From Flavicella marina (lineage in GTDB: Bacteria > Bacteroidota > Bacteroidia > Flavobacteriales > Flavobacteriaceae): a stretch of 64,000 nucleotides of DNA. Numbering within the stretch: position 1 is the first letter of the stretch; each line of letters opens with the position of its first letter. The stretch is from NCBI RefSeq assembly GCF_009193215.1, contig NZ_VYVA01000001.1, positions 744,001 to 808,000 on the forward strand. Direction: 5' to 3'. A program made the position numbers and the translations under genes. The notes below the pieces were generated by a model, which searched no databases, was not told the origin of the DNA, and worked only from the letters and a program-made list of their open reading frames with translations. Below are positions 26,601-34,935 of this stretch, in pieces.

Positions 26601-28145
26601 ATGAAGAAAATACATTGGATGGCAGCCCTTGCAATAGGAGTATTGGTTGGCTGTAAATCAAACGAAGCCCCAAAAAAAGAGAGTAATTCACAACCAAACA
26701 TTGTTGTAATTTATACTGATGATTTAGGTTATGGAGATATTGGAGCGAATGGAGCCACTGAAATAAAAACTCCAAACATCGACAAATTAGCAGCTGGAGG
26801 AGTGCGTTTCACAAATGGATATGCTAGTTCTGCAACTTGTACTCCAAGTAGATATGCTTTATTAACAGGTGTATATCCTTGGAAAAACAAGAATGCTAAA
26901 ATTTTACCTGGTACAGCGCCACTAATCATCGGTACAGATCAAATTACATTACCAAAAATGTTAAAATCTAAAGGTTACCACACAGGAATTGTGGGTAAAT
27001 GGCATTTAGGTTTAGGTTCTGGAAATGTGAACTGGAACAAAACTGTTTCTCCAGGTCCAAACGAAGTTGGCTTCGATTATTCTTACATCATGGCTGCTAC
27101 TCAGGATAGGGTACCAACTGTATACATCGAAAATGGTGATGTGGTAAATCTTGATCCAAACGACCCAATTGAAATAGATTACAAAAACAATTTTCCTGGT
27201 CAAACAAGTGGTAAAGACAACCCTGAGTTAACTACAATGAAATGGCACCATGGACATAACAACACTATCGTAAACGGAATTCCAAGAATTGGTTATATGA
27301 AAGGTGGAGAAGCTGCCAAATGGAGCGATGTTGACATGGCTGATCATTTCTTAAAAGGAGCACAAGATTATGTAAAAAAACATAAAGACGGACCATTCTT
27401 CTTGTATTACGGAATGCAACAACCACACGTGCCGAGAACTCCACACCCTCGTTTTGTTGGAAAATCAGGAATGGGACCTAGAGGTGACGTGATCGTAGAA
27501 GCTGATTGGATTATTGGTGAATTCTTAAAAACATTAGAAGAAGAAGGATTGTTAGAAAACACTTTAATCGTTTTCTCTAGTGATAACGGACCTGTTTTAA
27601 ATGATGGATACTACGATGATGCTGTTGAAAAACTAGGAAAACACACTCCTGCTGGAGTATTAAGAGGTGGTAAATATAGTTTGTATGAAGCGGGTACTCA
27701 TGTACCATTTATTACTTCATGGAAAGGAACTATCAAACCTGGAGTTTCTGATGCCTTGGTTTGTCAAATGGACTTGCTAACATCTATTTCTGCTTTGGTT
27801 GGATCAGACATCACTACAAACGACAGTCAAAATGTATTAAACGCATTCTTAGGAAAATCAAAACAAGGTAGACAAGATTTAGTATTAGAAGCTAGTTCTA
27901 AAACTGCTTACCGTAAAGGTGATTGGGCAATGATTCCTCCGTACAAAGGTCAAGCTGTTTTAAAACAAGTAAACATCGAATTAGGAAACGCTCCTGAGTA
28001 CCAATTGTACAATTTAAAAGAAGATCCTAGTCAACAAAACAACTTGGCAAGTTCAAACAAAGCGAAACTTGAAGAAATGATTGCAGGTTATACAGCAATT
28101 AGAGGTGCACAATCTGAAGAGATCAAAGAAATCGAATTGCATTAA
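26601..28145 (+). CDS. Sulfatase lipoprotein (family S1, Cys type), copy 1
   Basis: 514 residues. The lipoprotein signal ends VLVGC (Cys17). The sulfatase signature CTPSRYALLTG begins at Cys80, which must be converted to formylglycine. Metal and sulfate residues appear in IYTDDLGYGD near 36, GKWHLG near 132, QQPHVPRTPHPR near 272 and SSDNGPV near 326. The presumed role is periplasmic removal of ester sulfate from an algal or animal glycan; the substrate cannot be read from sequence. No formylglycine-generating enzyme or anSME is in the window. The next gene is a close, co-linear paralogue, separated by a terminator. The 157 bases upstream hold a weak inverted repeat (TACTAT/ATAGTA, 26490-26508). 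Confidence 0.94.
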   Translation: MKKIHWMAALAIGVLVGCKSNEAPKKESNSQPNIVVIYTDDLGYGDIGANGATEIKTPNIDKLAAGGVRFTNGYASSATCTPSRYALLTGVYPWKNKNAKILPGTAPLIIGTDQITLPKMLKSKGYHTGIVGKWHLGLGSGNVNWNKTVSPGPNEVGFDYSYIMAATQDRVPTVYIENGDVVNLDPNDPIEIDYKNNFPGQTSGKDNPELTTMKWHHGHNNTIVNGIPRIGYMKGGEAAKWSDVDMADHFLKGAQDYVKKHKDGPFFLYYGMQQPHVPRTPHPRFVGKSGMGPRGDVIVEADWIIGEFLKTLEEEGLLENTLIVFSSDNGPVLNDGYYDDAVEKLGKHTPAGVLRGGKYSLYEAGTHVPFITSWKGTIKPGVSDALVCQMDLLTSISALVGSDITTNDSQNVLNAFLGKSKQGRQDLVLEASSKTAYRKGDWAMIPPYKGQAVLKQVNIELGNAPEYQLYNLKEDPSQQNNLASSNKAKLEEMIAGYTAIRGAQSEEIKEIELH

Positions 28146-28169
28146 TCACATTGACCTATACTTTTATTT

Positions 28170-28204
28170 AAGCCACTTAGCTATTGCTAAGTGGCTTTTT
28201 TTTT
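28170..28204 (+). terminator. Terminator between the two sulfatase genes
   Basis: AAGCCACTTAGC (28170-28181), loop TATT, GCTAAGTGGCTT (28186-28197), then a run of T to 28204. It makes the two sulfatases separate transcripts. Confidence 0.9.
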
Positions 28205-28281
28205 GCAACAATACTATACAAGAAGTGAATATACCCACTTTCATTGAACAAACAACCCCACTTATTTTTTGCGGCAAATTG

Positions 28282-28289
28282 TAATTTTG
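28282..28289 (+). promoter_or_regulatory. -7 box for sulfatase copy 2
   Basis: TAATTTTG, 33 bases before the ATG at 28322. It fits the flavobacterial -7 consensus. No -33 element stands out. Confidence 0.5.
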
Positions 28290-28321
28290 CCTAATAACTT
28301 TTCTCTTAGAAAAAAACACTC

Positions 28322-29866
28322 ATGAAATATACACTTCCATTATTTTTAATGTCTTTTGTTATTCTTTACTCTTGTAAAGAAACAGAAAATAAAAACACTT
28401 CAGAAAAGCAACTTCCTAACATTGTCATTATCTATACAGATGACTTGGGATTTGGTGACATTAGTGCTAATGGAGCAAAACATATCAATACCCCTAATAT
28501 AGATTTACTTGCAAGCAGTGGATTACGTTTTACAAATGGTTACGCTAGTTCTGCTACATGCACACCAAGTAGATATGCCTTGTTAACGGGAGAATACCCC
28601 TGGAAAAACAAAAAAGCCAAAATCCTACCAGGAACAGCTCCCTTATTGATTAAAAAGAATCAAATGACTATTCCAAAAATGCTAAAGTCAAAAGGCTATC
28701 ACACAGGAATAGTTGGAAAATGGCATCTTGGACTAGGAAATGGTAATGTAGATTGGAACAAAAAAATTACTCCTAGTCCAAATGAAGTGGGTTTCGACTA
28801 CTCTTATATCATGGCAGCCACTCAAGATAGAGTTCCTACAGTATATATTAAAAACGGAAATGTTGTAAATTTAGATTCAACAGACCCTATTGAAGTCAAC
28901 TACGAACATAACTATCCAGGGCAACCTACAGGAGCTGACAATCCGGAACTCTTAAGTATGAAATGGCATACAGGACATAAAAACACAATCGTAAACGGAA
29001 TACCTAGAATTGGATTCATGAAAGGTGGAGAAGCAGCAAAATGGAACGATACTGAAATGGCTGATCATTTTTTAAACAAAGCACAGAACTATGTTCGAAA
29101 ACACAAAGACAAGCCATTTTTTCTGTATTACGCTATGCAACAACCACACGTGCCAAGAACACCGCATCCAAGATTTAAAGGAAAATCTGGATTGGGACCT
29201 AGAGGTGATGTCATCCTTGAAGCGGACTGGTGTATTGGTGAATTTATCAAAACCTTAAATACTGAAGGAGTTCTAGAAAACACATTGATAGTTTTCTCAA
29301 GTGATAACGGACCGGTATTAAATGATGGCTATTATGATGATGCCGTCGAAAAATTAGGAGATCACACACCTTGGGGGCCATTTAGAGGAGGTAAATACAG
29401 CCTATTTGAAGCAGGTACACACGTACCATTTATCACCTCTTGGAAAGGGACAATCCAACCTGGAGTCTCTGATGCATTGGTATGTCAAATGGATCTTATA
29501 AGTTCTTTAGCTAAACTCGTAGACAGTAACATCAAAATAGGAGATAGCGAACAACTATTATCTACCTTTTTAGGAAACTCAACCAAAGGTAGAACTGATT
29601 TAATCATCGAAGCGACAACTCGAACGGCATTGAGGCATAAAAACTGGGTTATGATTCCTCCGTATGAAGGAGAAGCCGTCATAGAATCGGTGAATATAGA
29701 AATCGGAAATGCAAATACTTATCAACTATATGATCTTGATAAAGACAAAGGACAACAGTCAAATCTTGCTACAACAGAAAAAGACAAACTTCAAGAATTG
29801 ATAAAAATTTTCGAAGATAAGAGAGGTAACGACTATAACAACATCGAATTGATTGAGCTAAAATAA
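28322..29866 (+). CDS. Sulfatase lipoprotein (family S1, Cys type), copy 2
   Basis: 514 residues, the same length as copy 1 and co-linear with it; most of the catalytic domain is identical by eye, including CTPSRYALLTG at Cys80, GKWHLGLG and SSDNGPVLNDGYYDDAVEKLG. The lipoprotein signal ends ILYSC. Differences cluster in the N-terminal linker, around the ring-entry loops (NGAKHINTPNIDLLASSG; HTPWGPFRGGKY instead of HTPAGVLRGGKY) and in the C-terminal third. It has its own promoter box and no terminator before the convergent dprA stop one base away. A tandem duplication with possible substrate divergence is inferred. Confidence 0.94.
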   Translation: MKYTLPLFLMSFVILYSCKETENKNTSEKQLPNIVIIYTDDLGFGDISANGAKHINTPNIDLLASSGLRFTNGYASSATCTPSRYALLTGEYPWKNKKAKILPGTAPLLIKKNQMTIPKMLKSKGYHTGIVGKWHLGLGNGNVDWNKKITPSPNEVGFDYSYIMAATQDRVPTVYIKNGNVVNLDSTDPIEVNYEHNYPGQPTGADNPELLSMKWHTGHKNTIVNGIPRIGFMKGGEAAKWNDTEMADHFLNKAQNYVRKHKDKPFFLYYAMQQPHVPRTPHPRFKGKSGLGPRGDVILEADWCIGEFIKTLNTEGVLENTLIVFSSDNGPVLNDGYYDDAVEKLGDHTPWGPFRGGKYSLFEAGTHVPFITSWKGTIQPGVSDALVCQMDLISSLAKLVDSNIKIGDSEQLLSTFLGNSTKGRTDLIIEATTRTALRHKNWVMIPPYEGEAVIESVNIEIGNANTYQLYDLDKDKGQQSNLATTEKDKLQELIKIFEDKRGNDYNNIELIELK

Positions 29867-29867
29867 T

Positions 29868-30968
29868 TTAAATTATCTCAAACATTTTTCCGGGAAGTGC
29901 TCGAAGCAAACCTTTCATCTCAAGTTGAAACAAAATTGTTGCCGTACGATGTACTAAAAAATTACAATCAAAAGAAATAACATCTAACAGTTCTTTGTTA
30001 TTTTTTGAGAGATACTCCATAATCACCTGCTCATCGCTTGTTAATTCAACAAATAATTTTGGCTGAATAATCTTCGAAATTTGTGTCTGCTCCCATCCCA
30101 ACATTTCAATTAAATCTTCGGCAGATGTTACCAAAGCAGCTTTATTATTTTTGATAAGGTTATTACACCCCTTGCTATAAGTATCAGTACTTCTACCTGG
30201 CAATGCGAAAACATCTCTTGCGTATGAATTTGCAATCGATGCTGTAGCTAAAGCTCCACCTCTTGTCGCAGATTCCACAACCAAAGTAGCTTCAGAAATT
30301 CCAGCTACAATTCTATTCCGTTTTAAAAAGTTTTCTCTTAACGGCTGCTCATCATACCAAAACTCTGTTAAAAACCCGCCATTGTTTGACATTTGTGCCA
30401 TGTATTTTTTATGAGGTTTGGGATACACCTGACCAAATCCATGCGCAAATACGCCAATAGATGTCAACTCATTTTTCATAGCAGCTTTGTGTGCACAAAT
30501 ATCAACGCCATATGCAAATCCACTTACGATTATAGGATCGTATGGCTTTATATTTTCAATCAACTCCTCGCAAAAATCACGTCCATAATTTGTCATATTT
30601 CTAGTTCCGACTACGCTCAAAATTTTTTTCTGATTCAAGTCAAAATTTCCATCTTGAAAAAACAAAAATGGAGCATCGATACAATTTTTCAAGTTTCTCG
30701 GATAATTATCGTCTAAAAAATATCTTGGTACCAGATCATTTTTTTCAATTAACTTCAGCTCATTCTCAGCCAAAAGTAAATTCTCTTTATTTGATAATTG
30801 ACGCAACAATACGCTACCAACTCCATTAATTTTTTGGAGTACCTGATGTTTTTCTACAAAGACATTTTTTGGACTACCGCAAGCTTCTATTAACTTTTTA
30901 GCATGGATATCTCCTACGCCCTTGACTTTTTGCAAAGCCAAAGCATAGAGCAATTCTTCTTCTTTCAT
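29868..30968 (-). CDS. dprA: DNA-processing protein DprA
   Basis: 366 residues from the ATG at 30968 (the frame is open to 31010, but the ATG suits the family N-terminus, LYALALQKVKGVGD). It has an N-terminal helix-hairpin-helix region, then the Rossmann DprA domain with SVVGTRNMTNYGRDF near 115, IVSGFAYGVDICAHKAA, GFGQVYPKPHKKY and RNRIVAGISEATLVVESATRGGAL, and a C-terminal winged helix (DEQVIMEYLSKNN). DprA loads RecA on incoming single-stranded DNA during natural transformation. No other competence genes are in the window. Confidence 0.95.
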   Translation of the reverse strand: MKEEELLYALALQKVKGVGDIHAKKLIEACGSPKNVFVEKHQVLQKINGVGSVLLRQLSNKENLLLAENELKLIEKNDLVPRYFLDDNYPRNLKNCIDAPFLFFQDGNFDLNQKKILSVVGTRNMTNYGRDFCEELIENIKPYDPIIVSGFAYGVDICAHKAAMKNELTSIGVFAHGFGQVYPKPHKKYMAQMSNNGGFLTEFWYDEQPLRENFLKRNRIVAGISEATLVVESATRGGALATASIANSYARDVFALPGRSTDTYSKGCNNLIKNNKAALVTSAEDLIEMLGWEQTQISKIIQPKLFVELTSDEQVIMEYLSKNNKELLDVISFDCNFLVHRTATILFQLEMKGLLRALPGKMFEII

Positions 30969-31050
30969 TTCATAACAATTTGATATACAAGTTACAAAAT
31001 AATTGTTCATATTTTTTTTGTCATATGCGTAGCTGAAATAAGATTTTATT

Positions 31051-31058
31051 TATATTTG
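31051..31058 (+). promoter_or_regulatory. -7 box directly before the SPOR-protein ATG
   Basis: TATATTTG ends four bases before the ATG at 31063, so the transcript would begin at about the start codon. This suggests a leaderless mRNA. Confidence 0.5.
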
Positions 31059-31062
31059 TTTT

Positions 31063-31962
31063 ATGCAGTTATCGAATTACATCAGCGATTTATTATACCG
31101 TTACGAATGTGTGATTGTTCCAGGTTTTGGAGGTTTTGTTTCTAACAATATTTCATCAACTATCAATCATTTTACACATACTTTTCATCCACCAACGAAA
31201 AAAATATCTTTTAACAACCAGTTAAAAAATAATGACGGTTTACTAGCTAATTACATAGCTGCATCAGAAAATATGTCTTTTGAAAATGCAATTTTAAAGA
31301 TTGAGAAATCTGTAGCGCAATGGGAAGCATTGCTTCAAAAAGAAATGATAAATCTAAACGGCATTGGTGTTCTCTCTTTAAACAGCGATAGCAAGATTAT
31401 TTTTGAACCGATTGACAGTGTTAATTATTTATCTAGTTCGTTTGGATTGGATAGTTTTACTAGTGCTTCAATCAAACGAATTGAATACAAAGAAAAAGTT
31501 GTTGCCTTAGAAACATCTGAAAAGAGAAAAGCACCTTCTTATTTAAAATACGCTGCTACAGTTGCGGCATTTGTATGCGTTGGAGCTTTAAGCTGGAACG
31601 CAGTACAACAAAAAAGAGCCAATCAAATGGCCGAAATACAACAAGCTACTATTTCAAAAAAAATAGAAGAAGCTACTTTTGTAATTAGCAATCCTTTACC
31701 GGAAATAAATTTAGATGTTGTAAAAAAAGAACTTCCCAAAAAATTCCATTTAATCGCTGGTGCGTTTTCTGAGAAGAACAATGCCTTGAAAAAAGTTGCT
31801 CAATTAAAAAGAAAGGGATTCAACGCTCAGATAATTGGAGTAAACAAGTGGGGACTTACTCAAGTTAGCTTTGAAAGCTATACAACTAGAGAAGAAGCAA
31901 CAGAGCATCTTCAAATCATCAAAAAGAACCTAGACAAAACTGCTTGGCTTTATATTAAATAA
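31063..31962 (+). CDS. HU-like/SPOR domain membrane protein
   Basis: 299 residues. The N-terminal part (about 1-120) matches the CCDC81-like prokaryotic HU domains of Bacteroidota (ISDLLYRYECVIVPGFGGF; IEKSVAQWEALLQKEMINLNGIGVL). One membrane helix lies near 167-185 (AATVAAFVCVGALSWNAV), followed by a charged linker and a C-terminal SPOR domain (FHLIAGAFSEKNNALKK; LTQVSFESYTTREEA), which binds denuded peptidoglycan at division sites. The layout would place the HU-like part in the cytoplasm and SPOR in the periplasm. A role linking cell wall and nucleoid is speculative. Confidence 0.85.
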   Translation: MQLSNYISDLLYRYECVIVPGFGGFVSNNISSTINHFTHTFHPPTKKISFNNQLKNNDGLLANYIAASENMSFENAILKIEKSVAQWEALLQKEMINLNGIGVLSLNSDSKIIFEPIDSVNYLSSSFGLDSFTSASIKRIEYKEKVVALETSEKRKAPSYLKYAATVAAFVCVGALSWNAVQQKRANQMAEIQQATISKKIEEATFVISNPLPEINLDVVKKELPKKFHLIAGAFSEKNNALKKVAQLKRKGFNAQIIGVNKWGLTQVSFESYTTREEATEHLQIIKKNLDKTAWLYIK

Positions 31963-31966
31963 GATT

Positions 31967-32746
31967 TTAATTCTTCTTTAAAAAATCTCCAATAGCCTCT
32001 AAAAACTCTTGTTTGTTTTCTATGTGGGACATGTGCCCTTCTGAAAAACGAACAACGGTAGAATTGGTACCTGAAATTTGATCTAATAAATCATCTAATT
32101 TCAAAACAGGATCTTTTTCACCCAAAATCATCAATTTAGGATAGGGACCAAAATGCAGTAATACCTCACGATCATTTCTGATTTTCATTCCTTCAAGTGC
32201 AGCTATGATTCCTTGTTTTGATGTTTTCAACGCCTCTCTCTTAACTTCGTTTATTTCTTCTCTAAATATTTTTCTGTTTTTAGAACGAAACAGCATCGGT
32301 ATGGAGTTTCTGATAAATGAAGTATGGTTATTTTTCACCAATTCAATTGCCTTTTCTCTACCTTGTTTTTTCAATGGAGTATCAGCACGAGATGTAGAGT
32401 TCATAAGTCCCAAACCTTTTACATTGTCCGGGTACAATTCCGCAAAAGCAAGCGCCACATAACCTCCCATTGAATGACCTATGAAATAAGACTTTCTAAC
32501 TTTTAAAAAGCACAAAACTTCTTGCACAGCTTCAGCCATTTCTTCCATAGTGTGCACATAGCCGTAATTCTCTGTCAACCCATGTCCCAGCAAATCAACA
32601 GCAATTACTCTATATCTTTTCGATAAAAATTCTATCGTTGAATTCCACATGGTACTATTTTCTAAAAAACCGTGCAGTAACACAACGGCAGGTCCTTTTC
32701 CATGTTCAGAATAATGGATTTTTGTGTTTTTATAAGAAACAAACAT
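31967..32746 (-). CDS. Alpha/beta hydrolase
   Basis: 259 residues from the ATG at 32746; an open frame to 32758 starts at TTG. Motifs: oxyanion VVLLHGFLENSTMW near 24, nucleophile GHSMGGYVALAF near 92, acid residue in GEKDPVLKLDD near 208 and catalytic His in EGHMSHIEN near 240. It is a cytoplasmic esterase, lipase or C-C hydrolase of unknown substrate. It follows pepP with 17 bases between and is probably cotranscribed with it. Confidence 0.88.
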   Translation of the reverse strand: MFVSYKNTKIHYSEHGKGPAVVLLHGFLENSTMWNSTIEFLSKRYRVIAVDLLGHGLTENYGYVHTMEEMAEAVQEVLCFLKVRKSYFIGHSMGGYVALAFAELYPDNVKGLGLMNSTSRADTPLKKQGREKAIELVKNNHTSFIRNSIPMLFRSKNRKIFREEINEVKREALKTSKQGIIAALEGMKIRNDREVLLHFGPYPKLMILGEKDPVLKLDDLLDQISGTNSTVVRFSEGHMSHIENKQEFLEAIGDFLKKN

Positions 32747-32763
32747 ATGCAATTTCAATACTT

Positions 32764-34056
32764 TTAAGAGTTCATCAATTCTTCAATCTCTTCTGCTTCA
32801 ATTGGAATATTTTGCATCAAATTAAAAGGCGCTCCAGATGCTTGCACAACAACATCATCTTCTAGTCTAATACCAAAGCCTTCTTCAGGTATATAAATCC
32901 CAGGCTCAACAGTAAACACCATATTTGCTTCCATAGGATCGGTTAAAACACCGTAATCATGTGTATCTAAGCCCATGTGATGAGATGTACTATGCATAAA
33001 ATATTTTTTATAGGCTGGCCATTCTTTGTCTTCATTTTGAATATCTGCCTTATCTAACAACTTTAAAGCTATCAATTCAGATGTCATCATTTTAGCTACC
33101 TCTTCTTGATAGGTTTTCAAAATCGTACCCGGAACCAATAATTTAGTAGCTTCTTTCTTGATTTTATTCACCGCATTATACACTTCTTTTTGACGCGCAG
33201 AAAAGCAACCTGAAACCGGAATCGTTCTTGTTAAATCGCTTGAATAATTTGCATATTCTGCCGCCACATCCATCAAGATCAAATCACCAGATTTGCACTG
33301 CTGATTGTTCTCTATGTAATGCAAAACATTAGCACTGTTTCCACTTGCAACAATTGGTGTATAGGCAAAACCTTTAGATCTATTTTTAATGAATTCGTGA
33401 ATTAATTCTGCCTCAATTTCGTATTCCCAAACCCCGGGCTTGACAAACGGCAGGATTCTTCTAAATCCCTTTTCAGTAATGTCACATGCCTTTTGAATTA
33501 AAGCTAATTCTTCAGGCTCTTTTATCGAGCGGATACTTTGTAATATAGGGTTACTCTCTTCAATAGTTTTATTTGGATATTTCTCTTTTATCATATTGAT
33601 AAAACGATCTTCTCGAGTTTCAGTTTCCGCTTGCGCACGATGATGACCATTTATATTTACATAAACATTTTCTACTTCGGTCATTAACTTCTCTAAAACT
33701 GAATCGAGCTCACTCAACCAAAAAACAGTTTTTACCCCTGAAGTTTTTGTTGCTTGCTCTTTTGATAATTTAGCTCCTTCCCAAACAGCAATATGCGCAT
33801 TCGTTTCCCTCACAAATAAAATTTCTCGATACGCTTCATTTGAAGCATTTGGGCATAAAAACAAAACACTCTCCTCTTGATCAACACCAGATAAATAAAA
33901 AATATCTCTATGCTGCGCAAAAGGCAAAGTACTATCTGCACTTATTGGGTAAATATCATTAGAATTAAAGAAAGCAATAGATTTCGGTTTTAATTTTGAA
34001 ATAAATTTTTTCCTGTTTTTTATAAATAACTGACAATCTATCGCATCGTATTTCAT
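32764..34056 (-). CDS. pepP: Xaa-Pro aminopeptidase (aminopeptidase P)
   Basis: 430 residues: an N-terminal aminopeptidase P domain (about 1-130) and a C-terminal pita-bread metalloprotease fold. Mn2+ ligands appear in LMDVAAEYANYSSDLTRT (two Asp), MHSTSHHMGLDTHD (His), FTVEPGIYIP (Glu) and IRLEDDVVV (Glu). It cleaves the first residue from peptides with proline second. It has no signal peptide, so it is cytoplasmic. The start is the ATG at 34056, divergent from the 34154 gene. Confidence 0.94.
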   Translation of the reverse strand: MKYDAIDCQLFIKNRKKFISKLKPKSIAFFNSNDIYPISADSTLPFAQHRDIFYLSGVDQEESVLFLCPNASNEAYREILFVRETNAHIAVWEGAKLSKEQATKTSGVKTVFWLSELDSVLEKLMTEVENVYVNINGHHRAQAETETREDRFINMIKEKYPNKTIEESNPILQSIRSIKEPEELALIQKACDITEKGFRRILPFVKPGVWEYEIEAELIHEFIKNRSKGFAYTPIVASGNSANVLHYIENNQQCKSGDLILMDVAAEYANYSSDLTRTIPVSGCFSARQKEVYNAVNKIKKEATKLLVPGTILKTYQEEVAKMMTSELIALKLLDKADIQNEDKEWPAYKKYFMHSTSHHMGLDTHDYGVLTDPMEANMVFTVEPGIYIPEEGFGIRLEDDVVVQASGAPFNLMQNIPIEAEEIEELMNS

Positions 34057-34120
34057 ATCTCGAAAATTTTATTCCTGTAAAAATATAAAACCTAATCTCA
34101 ATATAGTCTATGTAAATTCA

Positions 34121-34128
34121 TAAATTTG
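34121..34128 (+). promoter_or_regulatory. -7 box for the 34154 gene
   Basis: TAAATTTG, 25 bases before the TTG start at 34154. It fits TAnnTTTG. Confidence 0.45.
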
Positions 34129-34153
34129 TTAGAACAACCTCAATAAGTTTGTC

Positions 34154-34777
34154 TTGAAAAAAAAGCATTTTTTATTCTTTTATTTCCTAACCTCAATTTG
34201 CTTGGCTCAGCACAAACAAAAAAAATTCAAAGACCTTTCATCACCAGAAAAATGTTGGGTATTAACACATCCTTTTAAAGCAAAAAGAGCGCTTCGAATT
34301 TCTATAGAAGCGCAAAAAACTTCTGATTCAATAAAAAAAACCAACACACTTGATCAAGATGGAAATGGAGGTCAAGTCGATGCCTTTCGTCATGCGTATT
34401 GGATGGCGAGTCTTTCAAAGGAAATCGGCAGAAAATCAGCAAAAAGCTTAGGGAAGGCGCACGAAAAAGGGAACCACAAACAATTCAAAAAAAACGAATT
34501 AGAGGACGGAATCATTCCTGATGAAGCCTCATCTGAGATGGATCTCTACAACAATTTAATTGGAATTGAACTCTATACAAAAAACAAAAATTCAAGTAGA
34601 ATAGAATTGATACATTTGGTTATCGAAAATATCAAACAAGGAAAAATGAAAATCATAAAAAAAGACAGCTATGGAAACTACCAAGATTGCGAAGGAAAAC
34701 AAATCAATTTAAAACAATACAAAGGCCATTGGAGCAATCCAAAATGCTTGGTTGATTCTAATGAAATAAAACTGTAA
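34154..34777 (+). CDS. Secreted protein of unknown function (DAFRHAYW motif)
   Basis: 207 residues with a TTG start and a signal peptide (FYFLTSICLAQ). The core segment NGGQVDAFRHAYWMA near 73-87 is followed by LGKAHEKGNHKQF and EASSEMDLYNNLIGIEL. The spaced His and acidic residues could form a metal or acid-base site. It may belong to the DUF6973-like group, but that is from memory and uncertain. It is lysine-rich and ends with a Cys-bearing tail (DSYGNYQDCEGKQ; NPKCLVDS). It stands alone with its own promoter box. Function unknown. Confidence 0.65.
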   Translation: MKKKHFLFFYFLTSICLAQHKQKKFKDLSSPEKCWVLTHPFKAKRALRISIEAQKTSDSIKKTNTLDQDGNGGQVDAFRHAYWMASLSKEIGRKSAKSLGKAHEKGNHKQFKKNELEDGIIPDEASSEMDLYNNLIGIELYTKNKNSSRIELIHLVIENIKQGKMKIIKKDSYGNYQDCEGKQINLKQYKGHWSNPKCLVDSNEIKL

Positions 34778-34907
34778 AAAATAACAAAATTTCTACGATA
34801 ACGTATTCGTAGCTGAACGACAAGGTTTTACAAGGCCTTATAAAACAAGACAAATCACCTAGAATTAAGAAGTGATATATATCATGATACTCCGTTTTGG
34901 TTCGCTC

Positions 34908-34915
34908 TAAATTTG
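34908..34915 (+). promoter_or_regulatory. -7 box for the SLC13 permease
   Basis: TAAATTTG, 21 bases before the ATG at 34936. It argues against the upstream in-frame start at 34897, which would lie outside the transcript. Confidence 0.5.
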
Positions 34916-34935
34916 CAGGTATAAACAACAGAATT

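Noticed and set aside
28081-28284. Plus-strand frame at the end of sulfatase copy 1
   Set aside because: It reads the sulfatase tail in another frame and continues across the terminator at 28170-28204.
26601-29866. Sulfatases as part of the 44.7-61.8 kb amino-sugar locus
   Set aside because: About 15 kb of housekeeping genes (dprA, pepP, sdhCAB and others) separate them and they have no SusCD of their own; a functional link is possible but not supported by position.
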